DNA of 14,085 nucleotides from Methylophaga sp. (GTDB lineage Bacteria; Pseudomonadota; Gammaproteobacteria; Nitrosococcales; Methylophagaceae). Positions 7,366 through 14,085 of this stretch are shown here, one piece after another. The notes under the pieces were generated by a model, which ran no database searches, had not been told where the DNA came from, and saw only the letters and a list, made by a program, of their open reading frames with translations. The DNA lies in contig WTAY01000137.1 of NCBI GenBank assembly GCA_013139345.1, positions 1 through 14,085 of the forward strand, read 5' to 3'. Positions within the stretch are counted from its first letter, which is position 1. Every line of letters begins with the position of its first letter. Both the position numbers and the translations under genes were made by a program.

Positions 7366-8325
7366 CTAATATTTTAGTAGTGCCGATCCCCAGGTGAATC
7401 CACCACCAAAGGCTTCTAGCAATAATGTTTCACCACGTTGGATGCGACCATCGCGTACCGCGACATCTAATGCCAAGGGAATAGATGCTGCAGAGGTATT
7501 ACCATGTTCATCAACCGTCACGACAACGTGATCCATAGGCATACTTAATTTTTTAGCTGTAGCAGAAATAATTCGAATGTTTGCTTGATGTGGAATTAAC
7601 CAATCAATATCTTTTTTAGTAAGATCATTTGCAGCAAGTGTTTCATCAACAATGCTACTTAAAGTACGTACAGCGACTTTAAATACATCATTACCTTGCA
7701 TTTCAATATAGGCAGGATTATTACTTTCAACTGCACCGGGACCTGTAGGAACATTAAGGAGTTTATTGTAACTACCATCACAGTGAATATGGGTCGATAA
7801 GATACCTGTTTCTTCAGAAGCTTGTAATATCACCGCACCGGCACCATCACCAAAAAGAACACAGGTGTTTCTATCCGTCCAGTCAACGATACGAGACAAT
7901 GCTTCTGCACCGATAACAAGTGCATTTTTAACACTGCCAGACTTAATGAACTTGTCAGCAATCGTTAAAGCATAAACAAAGCCTGTACATACAGCTTGAA
8001 CATCAAAAGCAGGACAACCACTGATATTTAATTTTTCTTGAACCAATGATGCTGTACTAGGAAAAATTTGAGGGGGTGTCGTTGTGGCAACGATAATTAA
8101 ATCAATATCATCATTATTGATTCCTGCTGCCTCTATAGCTTGTTCAGCCGCAAAAAAAGCAAGATCAGTTGTGGTGTGGTCTTCTGCAACAATATGGCGT
8201 TTCTTTATGCCGGTGCGAGATTGAATCCATTCGTCCGTTGTTTCCACCATTTTTTCAAGATCTTGGTTTGACAGTACCTTTTCAGGCAAATAACTACCTG
8301 TCCCAGCAATTCTTGAATAGATCAT
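7366..8325 (-). CDS. fabH: 3-oxoacyl-[acyl-carrier-protein] synthase III
   Basis: Initiates fatty-acid synthesis by condensing acetyl-CoA with malonyl-ACP. The 319-residue thiolase-fold protein carries the Cys-His-Asn triad: Cys113 in DVQAVCTGF, His246 in IPHQANIRI and Asn276 in EHGNTSAAS. ETTDEWIQSRTGI (28-40) and the GGGFTWGSALLKY C-terminus are diagnostic for FabH. Length is close to E. coli FabH (317). The ATG overlaps the plsX stop as ATGA (8322-8325), so it is translationally coupled. The acyl-pocket residues do not let me say whether it prefers straight or branched primers; acetyl-CoA is inferred from lineage. Confidence 0.98.
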   Translation of the reverse strand: MIYSRIAGTGSYLPEKVLSNQDLEKMVETTDEWIQSRTGIKKRHIVAEDHTTTDLAFFAAEQAIEAAGINNDDIDLIIVATTTPPQIFPSTASLVQEKLNISGCPAFDVQAVCTGFVYALTIADKFIKSGSVKNALVIGAEALSRIVDWTDRNTCVLFGDGAGAVILQASEETGILSTHIHCDGSYNKLLNVPTGPGAVESNNPAYIEMQGNDVFKVAVRTLSSIVDETLAANDLTKKDIDWLIPHQANIRIISATAKKLSMPMDHVVVTVDEHGNTSAASIPLALDVAVRDGRIQRGETLLLEAFGGGFTWGSALLKY

Positions 8326-9341
8326 CCAGTGTGTCCTTCCAGCAACGCTTCCAAGTGTTTACTTATATTTTTAGGTACATCATGTTCAGCTTCGATAATG
8401 GCAATATTAATTGCATTAGCAAAACCAACTTCATCTGTTCCACCATGACTTTTAATCACAATACCTTGCAAACCAATAAAATTTGCGCCGTTATAAGCTC
8501 TAGGATCAAGCTCATCACGAAAATGTTTTAATACAGGTGAAGCAATAAAACCAGCAATCTTAGTGAAGATATTGCGACCAAATGATTGGCGTAAAAAATG
8601 ACGAATCATGTGGATAACGCCTTCACTTGCTTTCAAGGCAACATTACCAACAAAACCATCACAAACAAGGACGTCAACTTCACCCGCATATAAACCATCG
8701 CCTTCAACAAAGCCGTGGTAGTTTAAATCTGTTTCTCTAAGTAAACGAGCCGCTTCTTTTACGCGCTCATTTCCTTTAATCTCTTCTTCACCAATATTGA
8801 GCAAGCCAACAGTAGGGTTTTTCTTACCATCCACTAATTCTGCTAATACGGCCCCCATTACAGCAAACTGCACTAGATGCTCGGCACTAGAATCAATATT
8901 CGCACCTAAATCTAGAACGTAGGTGTGCCCTTTGATTGTAGGTAAAGCAGATACAATTGCAGGACGCTCAATGCCTGGTAATGTTTTCAACACAAAACGC
9001 GCTGTAGCCATAAGTGCACCGGTATTTCCAGCACTCACACATGCTGCTGCTGTTCCATCTTTTACAAGATTAATGGAAACTCGCATTGATGAGTCTTTTT
9101 TACCTCGCAAAGCCAGCGCTGGAGACTCATCCATTGCCACAGTCTGAGAGGCATGGTGGATAATTAAACGATCATTATCCTCTGCGTCATACTGCTGTAA
9201 GTGACTTTGGATAACGTCTTTATCGCCAACTAAAATCAATGTTACGTTTGGGTGAGTTTTAAGGGCTGAAATAGCAGCGGGGATCACAACCTTAGGTCCG
9301 TGATCCCCGCCCATTGCATCAATAGAGATTGTTAAGCTCAA
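8322..9341 (-). CDS. plsX: Phosphate acyltransferase PlsX
   Basis: Converts acyl-ACP to acyl-phosphate, the donor for PlsY in making lysophosphatidic acid; a peripheral membrane enzyme linking fatty-acid and phospholipid synthesis. The 339-residue protein has DAMGGDHGP (8-16), SAGNTGAL (103-110), GIERPA (123-128), DLGAN (144-148) and NIGEEEIKGNE, all family marks. The start must be TTG (9341-9339): no in-frame ATG or GTG exists between the upstream in-frame stop (9366-9368) and this codon. The first internal Met (residue 10) lies within the conserved MGGDHGP and would cut off the first strand. AAGG, overlapping the rpmF stop, sits nine bases before the TTG. The gene lies 11 bases after rpmF and overlaps fabH by four. 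Confidence 0.96.
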   Translation of the reverse strand: MSLTISIDAMGGDHGPKVVIPAAISALKTHPNVTLILVGDKDVIQSHLQQYDAEDNDRLIIHHASQTVAMDESPALALRGKKDSSMRVSINLVKDGTAAACVSAGNTGALMATARFVLKTLPGIERPAIVSALPTIKGHTYVLDLGANIDSSAEHLVQFAVMGAVLAELVDGKKNPTVGLLNIGEEEIKGNERVKEAARLLRETDLNYHGFVEGDGLYAGEVDVLVCDGFVGNVALKASEGVIHMIRHFLRQSFGRNIFTKIAGFIASPVLKHFRDELDPRAYNGANFIGLQGIVIKSHGGTDEVGFANAINIAIIEAEHDVPKNISKHLEALLEGHTG

Positions 9342-9352
9342 TTGATTAAGCC

Positions 9353-9532
9353 TTATTCGCTTTTGTCAGCGATAACTTTACGGCCACGGTAGTAACCGTC
9401 AGCAGTTACATTGTGGCGAAGGTGTAATTCACCAGATGTTGAATCAACTGATAATGTTTCAGCTGTTAACGCATCATGTGAACGGCGCATGCCGCGACGT
9501 GATGTACTTTTTTTGCTTTTCTGAACTGCCAT
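9353..9532 (-). CDS. rpmF: 50S ribosomal protein L32
   Basis: A 59-residue basic protein of the large ribosomal subunit. It begins MAVQKSKKSTSRRGMRRSHD, followed by ALTAETLSVDSTSGELHLRH and ending NVTADGYYRGRKVIADKSE, clearly L32 by the RRGMRRSHDAL and YYRGRKV blocks. No cysteines are present, so it is the zinc-free form, as in E. coli. Compared with E. coli L32 (57 residues) it has a short DKSE tail. The ATG (9532-9530) has TTAGGAG about eleven bases upstream. It lies between yceD (33-base gap) and plsX (11-base gap), the standard arrangement, and ties ribosome and lipid synthesis into one transcript. Confidence 0.98.
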   Translation of the reverse strand: MAVQKSKKSTSRRGMRRSHDALTAETLSVDSTSGELHLRHNVTADGYYRGRKVIADKSE

Positions 9533-9565
9533 TTTAGTAAAACTCCTAACCTAAATAAATAATTT

Positions 9566-10090
9566 CTAATCTTTTGATTTTAGTGCTGCAAGCACTGCAA
9601 ACGGTGAGACTTTTTTCTCAACGCCTTCTTCAATTTCTTCCCCAGCAAACCATGCTTCAGCTGGTAAACAGCTATGGTCATGCTTTGGTATTAACGGGAT
9701 AGCTAAAATCAATTCATCTTCAACAATTGAACTCAATATAACGGGGTTATCATTATCTATAACCCATGGCTCATATTGTTCAGCTAAACTTTCAATCTTT
9801 CTTTCATTACTGACCATTGCGAGTGAACATTGAACATTCACTTTATATTGCATTGGTTCAGAGCAACGCTCACATATTAACGAAAGCGATGCGGTAAATT
9901 CACCATGTACATACGGTGTACCTAAAACCTTATCTACATCAAAGTTCATTTTCACATGAACTGAACCATGATCATCATGAAGCACTTCAGATAAACGGCG
10001 CATTACTTTCAGGGGCAGCTCCCCTTCTAAGATTAAACCACTTTTGGCTAATCTGAACGGGTCAATTTCTATAGGTAGTTTTTGATGCAT
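9566..10090 (-). CDS. yceD: YceD/DUF177 family protein (23S rRNA accumulation protein)
   Basis: A 174-residue DUF177 protein. E. coli YceD and its plant homologues are needed for normal 23S rRNA levels; the biochemical role is unsettled. The sequence begins MHQKLPIEIDPFRLAK, aligning with the start of E. coli YceD, and contains CERC (73-76), VEDELILAIPLIPKH (123-137) and SPFAVLAALK near the end. An in-frame TTG at 10129-10127 would add 13 residues (RKKKIYYIIPSI...), but they have no family counterpart and the TTG lies in a promoter -35 box, so ATG 10090 is chosen. No Shine-Dalgarno sequence precedes this ATG; with the -10 box only ten bases away, the message may be leaderless. It heads the yceD-rpmF-plsX-fab transcript. 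Confidence 0.93.
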   Translation of the reverse strand: MHQKLPIEIDPFRLAKSGLILEGELPLKVMRRLSEVLHDDHGSVHVKMNFDVDKVLGTPYVHGEFTASLSLICERCSEPMQYKVNVQCSLAMVSNERKIESLAEQYEPWVIDNDNPVILSSIVEDELILAIPLIPKHDHSCLPAEAWFAGEEIEEGVEKKVSPFAVLAALKSKD

Positions 10091-10100
10091 AATCGACGGA

Positions 10101-10129
10101 ATTATATAGTAAATTTTCTTTTTTCGCAA
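10101..10129 (-). promoter_or_regulatory. Sigma70-type promoter for the yceD-rpmF-plsX-fab operon
   Basis: On the minus strand a consensus -10 TATAAT (10106-10101) lies 17 bases from a -35-like TTGCGA (10129-10124, four of six matches to TTGACA). The spacer is A-rich. The predicted transcription start, about seven bases below the -10 box, falls near 10094-10093, only three or four bases before the yceD ATG at 10090. The -35 box abuts the inverted repeat at 10129-10160. The box match and spacing are directly seen; activity is inferred. Confidence 0.65.
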
Positions 10130-10160
10130 AGCCTAAAGAATGTCTTTATTCTTTAGGCTT
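10129..10160 (-). terminator. Perfect 13-bp inverted repeat between purF and yceD
   Basis: AAGCCTAAAGAAT (10129-10141) pairs exactly with its complement at 10148-10160 around a six-base loop. It starts about 60 bases after the purF stop. As a purF terminator its position fits, but on the minus strand only a CTTT precedes GCG, so the T tract is very short, and the plus strand has none. It directly touches the -35 box of the yceD promoter, so an operator for an unknown regulator is an alternative. Terminator is the slightly preferred call. Confidence 0.5.
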
Positions 10161-10221
10161 ACACGATAAAAAGTCTATTAGGTAATGATAGTTATTCTAA
10201 TTAAAGCTAACGACCAATCTT

Positions 10222-11727
10222 TTAATTGTTGTGTAACTCTATGACAGCACTAGACTTGTCATCCTCAGACTTGCTTGAGTCATTACGCAGAGAATCGATG
10301 TAGTCAAGGTAAGCTTGGTCAATATCGCCCGTAATATAGTTGGCATCAAAACATGATGTATCGAAGCCTTCAACATCATTATGTTTGTTAACTGCGAGTT
10401 CTAAGTCTTCTAGGTCTTGATAAATCAGCCAGTCTGCGCCTAATTCTTCCCTTATTTGCTCCACATCACGGTCGTGAGCTACAAACTCTTCCGGTGATGG
10501 CATATCAATTCCATAGACATTTGGGTAACGAACTGGAGGTGCTGCTGAAGCAAAATACACTTTACGAGCACCTGCATCTCGTGCCATTTGGACTATTTGT
10601 TGTGATGTTGTACCACGTACAATCGAATCATCAACCAATAAAACATTCTTTCCTTCAAACTCAAGCCCGATTGGGTTTAGTTTTTGACGTACTGATTTTT
10701 TACGTTGCGTTTGACCTGGCATAATAAATGTACGGCCAATATAACGGTTTTTGATGAAACCCTCGCGGTATGCCACTCCTAATTCATCAGATAATTGTAC
10801 TGCCGCACTTCGGCTTGTATCTGGAATCGGCATTACGACATCAATATCGTGGTCAGGAAAGTCACGTTTAATCTTTTGGGCTAGTTTTGCTCCCATACGC
10901 ATTCGGCTTTTATGAACAGAAATACCATCAATGATTGAGTCTGGACGAGCAAAATAAACATATTCAAACATGCATGGTGATAGTACTGGGTTTTCTGCAC
11001 ATTGCTGGGAGTGAATGTTGCCAGAGATATCGATAAAGACACATTCACCAGGAGCGATATCACGCATTAAGGTATAGCCTAACGAATCTACGGCAACACT
11101 TTCTGAGGCGATAACATAATCGTTACCCATAGCTGTTTCTTTTTTACCAATAACAACAGGGCGGATACCATAAGGGTCTCGGAATGCTATTACCCCGACT
11201 CCTGCAACCATAGCAACAACGGCATAAGCCCCCTTACAGCGGCGGTGCACTGTTTCTACAGCTTTGAAAACATCTTCAGCTTGTGGCTTTAATTTACTTG
11301 TTTTTTGTAGCTCATGAGCAAGAATATTAAGTAATACTTCAGAATCAGAATCTGTATTTAAATGACGACGATCACTTTTGAACAGTTCCTCTTTTAGCAC
11401 TTTAGTATTTGTTAAGTTACCGTTATGAGCTAATGTAATTCCGAAAGGTGAGTTCACATAAAAAGGCTGTGCTTCTGCCGATGTTGAGCAACCAGCAGTT
11501 GGGTAACGAACATGACCGATCCCCATATTCCCTTTTAGCTTTAACATATGACGAGTATGGAAAACGTCCTTAACCATACCATTGTCTTTTCGTAGGAAGA
11601 ATTTGCCTTCCTGATCACACGTTACAATACCAGCGGCATCCTGACCTCGATGTTGTAATACTGTTAAGCCATCATATAAAGCCTGGTTGACTTCTGATTG
11701 ACTAACGATACCAATAATTCCGCACAT
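10222..11727 (-). CDS. purF: Amidophosphoribosyltransferase
   Basis: First committed enzyme of de novo purine synthesis: PRPP plus glutamine gives 5-phosphoribosylamine. The 501-residue protein begins MCGIIGIV, so removal of Met exposes the Cys2 nucleophile of the N-terminal glutamine amidotransferase domain (about 2-235; RYPTAG at 74-79, HNGNL at 101-105). The C-terminal phosphoribosyltransferase domain holds the PRPP-binding loop VLLVDDSIVRGTTS (362-375). No propeptide or four-Cys iron-sulfur cluster pattern of the Bacillus type is visible, so it is the E. coli class (505 residues there). The ATG is preceded by AGGG, and the gene follows cvpA by 18 bases, as in E. coli. I do not see a PurR-like operator upstream. 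Confidence 0.97.
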   Translation of the reverse strand: MCGIIGIVSQSEVNQALYDGLTVLQHRGQDAAGIVTCDQEGKFFLRKDNGMVKDVFHTRHMLKLKGNMGIGHVRYPTAGCSTSAEAQPFYVNSPFGITLAHNGNLTNTKVLKEELFKSDRRHLNTDSDSEVLLNILAHELQKTSKLKPQAEDVFKAVETVHRRCKGAYAVVAMVAGVGVIAFRDPYGIRPVVIGKKETAMGNDYVIASESVAVDSLGYTLMRDIAPGECVFIDISGNIHSQQCAENPVLSPCMFEYVYFARPDSIIDGISVHKSRMRMGAKLAQKIKRDFPDHDIDVVMPIPDTSRSAAVQLSDELGVAYREGFIKNRYIGRTFIMPGQTQRKKSVRQKLNPIGLEFEGKNVLLVDDSIVRGTTSQQIVQMARDAGARKVYFASAAPPVRYPNVYGIDMPSPEEFVAHDRDVEQIREELGADWLIYQDLEDLELAVNKHNDVEGFDTSCFDANYITGDIDQAYLDYIDSLRNDSSKSEDDKSSAVIELHNN

Positions 11728-11745
11728 AATGAGCCCTGTCTATAT

Positions 11746-12237
11746 TTAGCTAAAGTGTATATATTCTGCAATATCTGTAGGCAAGAAGTTTCTTACCCAT
11801 ATTGCTAGTTTTTCAAAGTGTTCTAGTAACAGTGAATTTTGCCACCAGTCATCATCTGGCATGGGGGTTGCGCCGGCAAGTAGCACCAGTAATGCAACAA
11901 TCGCGACACCACGAACCAAACCAAAAATAATACCTAGCGCTCTATCAGTCCCTGTTAAGCCTGTTTTCTCTACAATCTGTGATATCAGGTGATTCACTAA
12001 TGCTCCCAAAATAAGGGTTACAAGAAATAAAGCCGTGAACGCTGTGAATAAACGAATTGAGGGTGTAACAATATAATCGGCCAGTAAGGTCGCGACATGT
12101 GGATAAAACATCAAGGCGACCCAAAATGAGAGCGCCCAACTAGCAAGTGATAAAACTTCTTTAATGAAGCCTCGGATAATACTGATTCCTGAAGAAAGCA
12201 GAATAATCCCAATAATTAGATAATCAACCCAAACCAT
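11746..12237 (-). CDS. cvpA: CvpA family inner-membrane protein
   Basis: A 163-residue membrane protein with four hydrophobic segments at about 5-21, 29-50, 62-84 and 101-123. It begins MVWVDYLIIG and contains EKTGLTGTDRALG (90-102), both matching E. coli CvpA, which is required for colicin V export and contributes to envelope stress tolerance; its molecular activity is unknown. The match at the N-terminus fixes the start at ATG 12237. No clear Shine-Dalgarno sequence precedes it (the ten bases before the ATG are CGGTATATTT). It lies 112 bases after the SPOR gene and 18 bases before purF, the usual partner. Co-transcription with purF is likely. Confidence 0.93.
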   Translation of the reverse strand: MVWVDYLIIGIILLSSGISIIRGFIKEVLSLASWALSFWVALMFYPHVATLLADYIVTPSIRLFTAFTALFLVTLILGALVNHLISQIVEKTGLTGTDRALGIIFGLVRGVAIVALLVLLAGATPMPDDDWWQNSLLLEHFEKLAIWVRNFLPTDIAEYIHFS

Positions 12238-12271
12238 AAATATACCGGTTAGTTTTTAAAGGTAATAAAGC

Positions 12272-12325
12272 GATAAAGTTTATCAGAATGAAGACGATGA
12301 ACCCATCTATTATTTAATAAATAAT
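12272..12325. repeat. Two AT-rich palindromes upstream of cvpA
   Basis: The 112-base gap between the SPOR gene and cvpA holds GATAAA-G-TTTATC (12272-12284, 6-bp arms) and ATTATTTA-A-TAAATAAT (12309-12325, 8-bp arms), both perfect around one central base. They are too tight for good RNA hairpins but could be DNA-binding sites or AT-rich promoter elements. No well-matched -35/-10 pair is visible, although a promoter for cvpA-purF would be expected here. Chance occurrence in AT-rich sequence is a real possibility. Confidence 0.3.
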
Positions 12326-12349
12326 GTATTCAGCTTTGATGAATTTTGA

Positions 12350-12937
12350 TTATGGTATTTTTTTAACTATTTGAGATTTTAGGCCAAGTTTTTTATTCAA
12401 AAAATCAGATGCCGGTTGAAGTGTCGATTTATCACTATTAGGCCCAATACGAACACGATATATTCTACCCTTTGAGCCATCGCTAGCTTGGATCTTCGCA
12501 CCATAGCCTAGAGACTGGACTTGTTTTTGTAGTGCGAGTGCATTCTTTTCTACCGAGAAACTAGCAAGTTGTAAAAACCAAGTTTGCGTTACTTTTTCTA
12601 CCGCCTGACTAGGCGCTGGTAGATTAGAAATAACTGGGGTTTCTTGGGCTTCTTTTTTTGTAACTATTACTTCTTCAGGCTTATCTAAAGCAGTATCAAC
12701 AGCTGCTAAATTATGTGGGTCAACTAGCGTCTCATCATCATTATTTACAATCTCAACATTTCCATCAGAGATCATATCAATAGAAGAAATAAAACTACCT
12801 TGCTGATTGCTATCTTCAAGTTCAGCAGTTTGAGAGTCTTGCTGTGTTGCACTAGACATTAAGAAATAAGCAATTCCACTGAACACACAGACTAACAAGA
12901 TGGCCCCAATAAGCCGTTGTTGTTGCATCAGTGTCAT
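12350..12937 (-). CDS. dedD: SPOR domain protein, DedD-like
   Basis: A 195-residue bitopic inner-membrane protein. A short cytoplasmic N-terminus (MTLMQQQRLIG) leads into one transmembrane segment (about 9-28). A low-complexity acidic linker rich in Asp, Glu and Gln (about 30-115) and a C-terminal SPOR domain (about 119-193, TWFLQLASFSVEKNA, then GRIYRVRIGP) follow. SPOR domains bind denuded septal glycan, and DedD helps cell constriction. The name DedD rests on topology and on its place directly before cvpA-purF, as in E. coli; the linker itself is not conserved, so another SPOR protein cannot be fully excluded. ATG 12937 is supported by AGGGGAAG about seven bases upstream, which favours it over Met4. 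It begins 17 bases after lon rather than after folC. Confidence 0.85.
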   Translation of the reverse strand: MTLMQQQRLIGAILLVCVFSGIAYFLMSSATQQDSQTAELEDSNQQGSFISSIDMISDGNVEIVNNDDETLVDPHNLAAVDTALDKPEEVIVTKKEAQETPVISNLPAPSQAVEKVTQTWFLQLASFSVEKNALALQKQVQSLGYGAKIQASDGSKGRIYRVRIGPNSDKSTLQPASDFLNKKLGLKSQIVKKIP

Positions 12938-12954
12938 TGCTCTTCCCCTATAAT

Positions 12955-14085
12955 CTAATGATGATTTTGTGATCCAGTGTCATGATAACTGCTTTTATCA
13001 TTAGAGATAACCACCTTATCCTTATCATCCGTTACTTTGGGCATTTTTTGCAATGCCACCTCAAGCACTTCGGTGATCCAGCGGACAGGAATAATATCAA
13101 GGCCCTCTGTTACATTGTCTGGAATCTCTTTCAGATCTTTAACATTTTCATGAGGAATAAGAACAGTATCAATCCCCCCTCTATGTGCGGCTAATAATTT
13201 TTCTTTTAGTCCGCCAATAGCGAGTACTTCTCCACGTAATGTAATTTCACCCGTCATAGCCACATTCGCACGAACAGGAATTCCGGTGATCGCGGATACT
13301 AACGATGTACACATGCCTACCCCTGCACTTGGACCGTCTTTAGGTGTCGCACCTTCAGGAACGTGAATATGCACATCATGATTTTGCATAAAGTCAGCAG
13401 CAATGCCCCAGTCATTAGAGCGAGAGCGAACAACAGTTGTTGCAGCTTGTATTGACTCTTGCATTACATCACCGAGCTTACCGGTATAAGCTGCTTTACC
13501 TTTACCCGGCATTACAGCTGTTTCAATCGTTAATAGCTCACCACCAACTTCTGTCCATGCCAGACCTGTGACTTGACCAACTCGGTCTGTATCTTCAGCA
13601 ACACCATACTGGAAATGATAAACACCTAGGTAATCTTCGAGATTTTCGCTTGTGACCACCAATTTATTAGTCGGTTTATCTTGTAATATTTGTTTAACCA
13701 GTTTGCGACAAATTTTTGAAATTTCTCTTTGTAAATTTCGTACGCCTGCTTCTCGCGTATAACGGCGGATAATTTCTAAAATAGAGTTAGCTTCAATAAG
13801 CACTTCATCTTTTTTCAAACCATTATCTTTCAATGCTTTTGGCAAAAGATATTGTGTCGCAATATTCAGCTTTTCATCTTCGGTATAACCAGAAAGACGA
13901 ATAATTTCCATTCGGTCTTTTAAAGCCTCAGGAATATTAAGCGTATTTGCTGTACACACAAACATAACGTCAGATAGATCATATTCAACTTCAAGGTAAT
14001 GATCTGAGAAAGTAGAGTTTTGTTCTGGATCAAGCACTTCAAGCAATGCTGATGCAGGATCACCTCTAAAGTCTTGTGCCATTTT
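12955..14085 (-). CDS. lon: ATP-dependent protease La (Lon), C-terminal half
   Basis: Partial: 376 codons are visible and the reading frame is open to position 14085, so the Met at 14082 is internal. The edge falls just after the expected Walker B region; the first visible residues KMAQDFRGDPASALLEVLDPEQN follow it in Lon. Counting from that Met, the AAA+ remainder has sensor-1 TAN (44-46), Arg58 in LKDRME as arginine finger and GVRNLQRE (113-120). The protease domain carries the Ser-Lys dyad: Ser252 in PKDGPSAGVG and Lys295 in GGLKEKLLAA, 43 residues apart as in E. coli. Lon degrades misfolded and regulatory proteins in the cytoplasm. The C-terminal tail (about 335-375) is longer and more hydrophilic than in E. 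coli, ending NHH. The stop is TAG. The usual downstream hupB is absent. Confidence 0.96.
   Translation of the reverse strand, partial: KMAQDFRGDPASALLEVLDPEQNSTFSDHYLEVEYDLSDVMFVCTANTLNIPEALKDRMEIIRLSGYTEDEKLNIATQYLLPKALKDNGLKKDEVLIEANSILEIIRRYTREAGVRNLQREISKICRKLVKQILQDKPTNKLVVTSENLEDYLGVYHFQYGVAEDTDRVGQVTGLAWTEVGGELLTIETAVMPGKGKAAYTGKLGDVMQESIQAATTVVRSRSNDWGIAADFMQNHDVHIHVPEGATPKDGPSAGVGMCTSLVSAITGIPVRANVAMTGEITLRGEVLAIGGLKEKLLAAHRGGIDTVLIPHENVKDLKEIPDNVTEGLDIIPVRWITEVLEVALQKMPKVTDDKDKVVISNDKSSYHDTGSQNHH

Noticed and set aside
8169..8531. Plus-strand open frame of 120 codons across the plsX-fabH junction
   Set aside because: Antisense to two well-supported overlapping genes; the translation has no domain or credible signal peptide.
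10091..10129. Longer yceD reading from TTG, adding 13 residues
   Set aside because: The extra residues have no family counterpart, the TTG sits in the -35 box, and the ATG at 10090 matches the family N-terminus.
10175..10202. Imperfect AT-rich hairpin shortly after purF (ATTAG and CTAAT arms)
   Set aside because: Only five clean pairs, then a wobble and a bulge; no T tract. The perfect repeat at 10129-10160 is the stronger candidate for purF termination.
1..14085. Mobile elements, prophage, CRISPR arrays, tRNA or rRNA genes, defence or toxin systems
   Set aside because: I read the window for transposase motifs, regularly spaced repeats, rRNA and tRNA-like sequence and unfamiliar gene pairs and found none. 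All the DNA is accounted for by conserved housekeeping genes and short spacers.

Overview
This window is an ordinary chromosomal housekeeping region of a gammaproteobacterium. Every gene lies on the minus strand, so transcription runs from position 14085 towards position 1. Base composition looks AT-leaning (about 40% GC by eye). The assignment rests on gene order: yceD-rpmF-plsX-fabH-fabD-fabG-acpP-fabF-pabC-mltG-tmk-holB-pilZ-tatD is the classic gammaproteobacterial fatty-acid cluster, and SPOR(dedD)-cvpA-purF is the familiar neighbour set around purF. A low-GC marine lineage such as Cycloclasticus or another Thiotrichales-like group would fit, but the sequence alone does not settle genus.

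Right side (10222-14085), in transcription order: the C-terminal half of Lon protease, running off the window edge; a DedD-like inner-membrane SPOR protein; the membrane protein CvpA; and PurF, the first enzyme of purine synthesis. A perfect 13-bp inverted repeat follows purF. Directly beyond it is a strong sigma70-type promoter whose -10 box lies only 10 bases from the yceD start codon, suggesting a leaderless or nearly leaderless transcript.

Middle (3071-10090): the YceD (DUF177) protein and ribosomal protein L32, then the lipid genes. PlsX makes acyl-phosphate for phospholipid synthesis. FabH starts chains, FabD loads malonyl groups onto ACP, FabG reduces ketoacyl-ACP, AcpP carries the chain and FabF elongates it. 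Many junctions are tight (ATGA overlaps, short spacers). The two wide gaps flank acpP: one holds a possible acpP promoter and the other a long GC-rich hairpin with a T-rich tail that looks like a terminator or attenuator. That layout would let acpP be expressed above its neighbours. PabC (folate branch) follows FabF.

Left side (1-3069): MltG (peptidoglycan chain release), thymidylate kinase, DNA polymerase III delta prime, PilZ (type IV pilus) and the first 29 codons of a TatD-family nuclease, packed with 0-19 base gaps or one-base overlap.

I see no mobile element, phage gene, CRISPR array, tRNA or rRNA, and no convincing plus-strand gene. No stretch longer than 300 bases lacks a gene. I found no undescribed system. 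The points worth a second look are regulatory: the yceD promoter, the hairpins beside yceD and acpP, the non-ATG starts of plsX and pabC, and the unusual placement of lon next to dedD-cvpA-purF.
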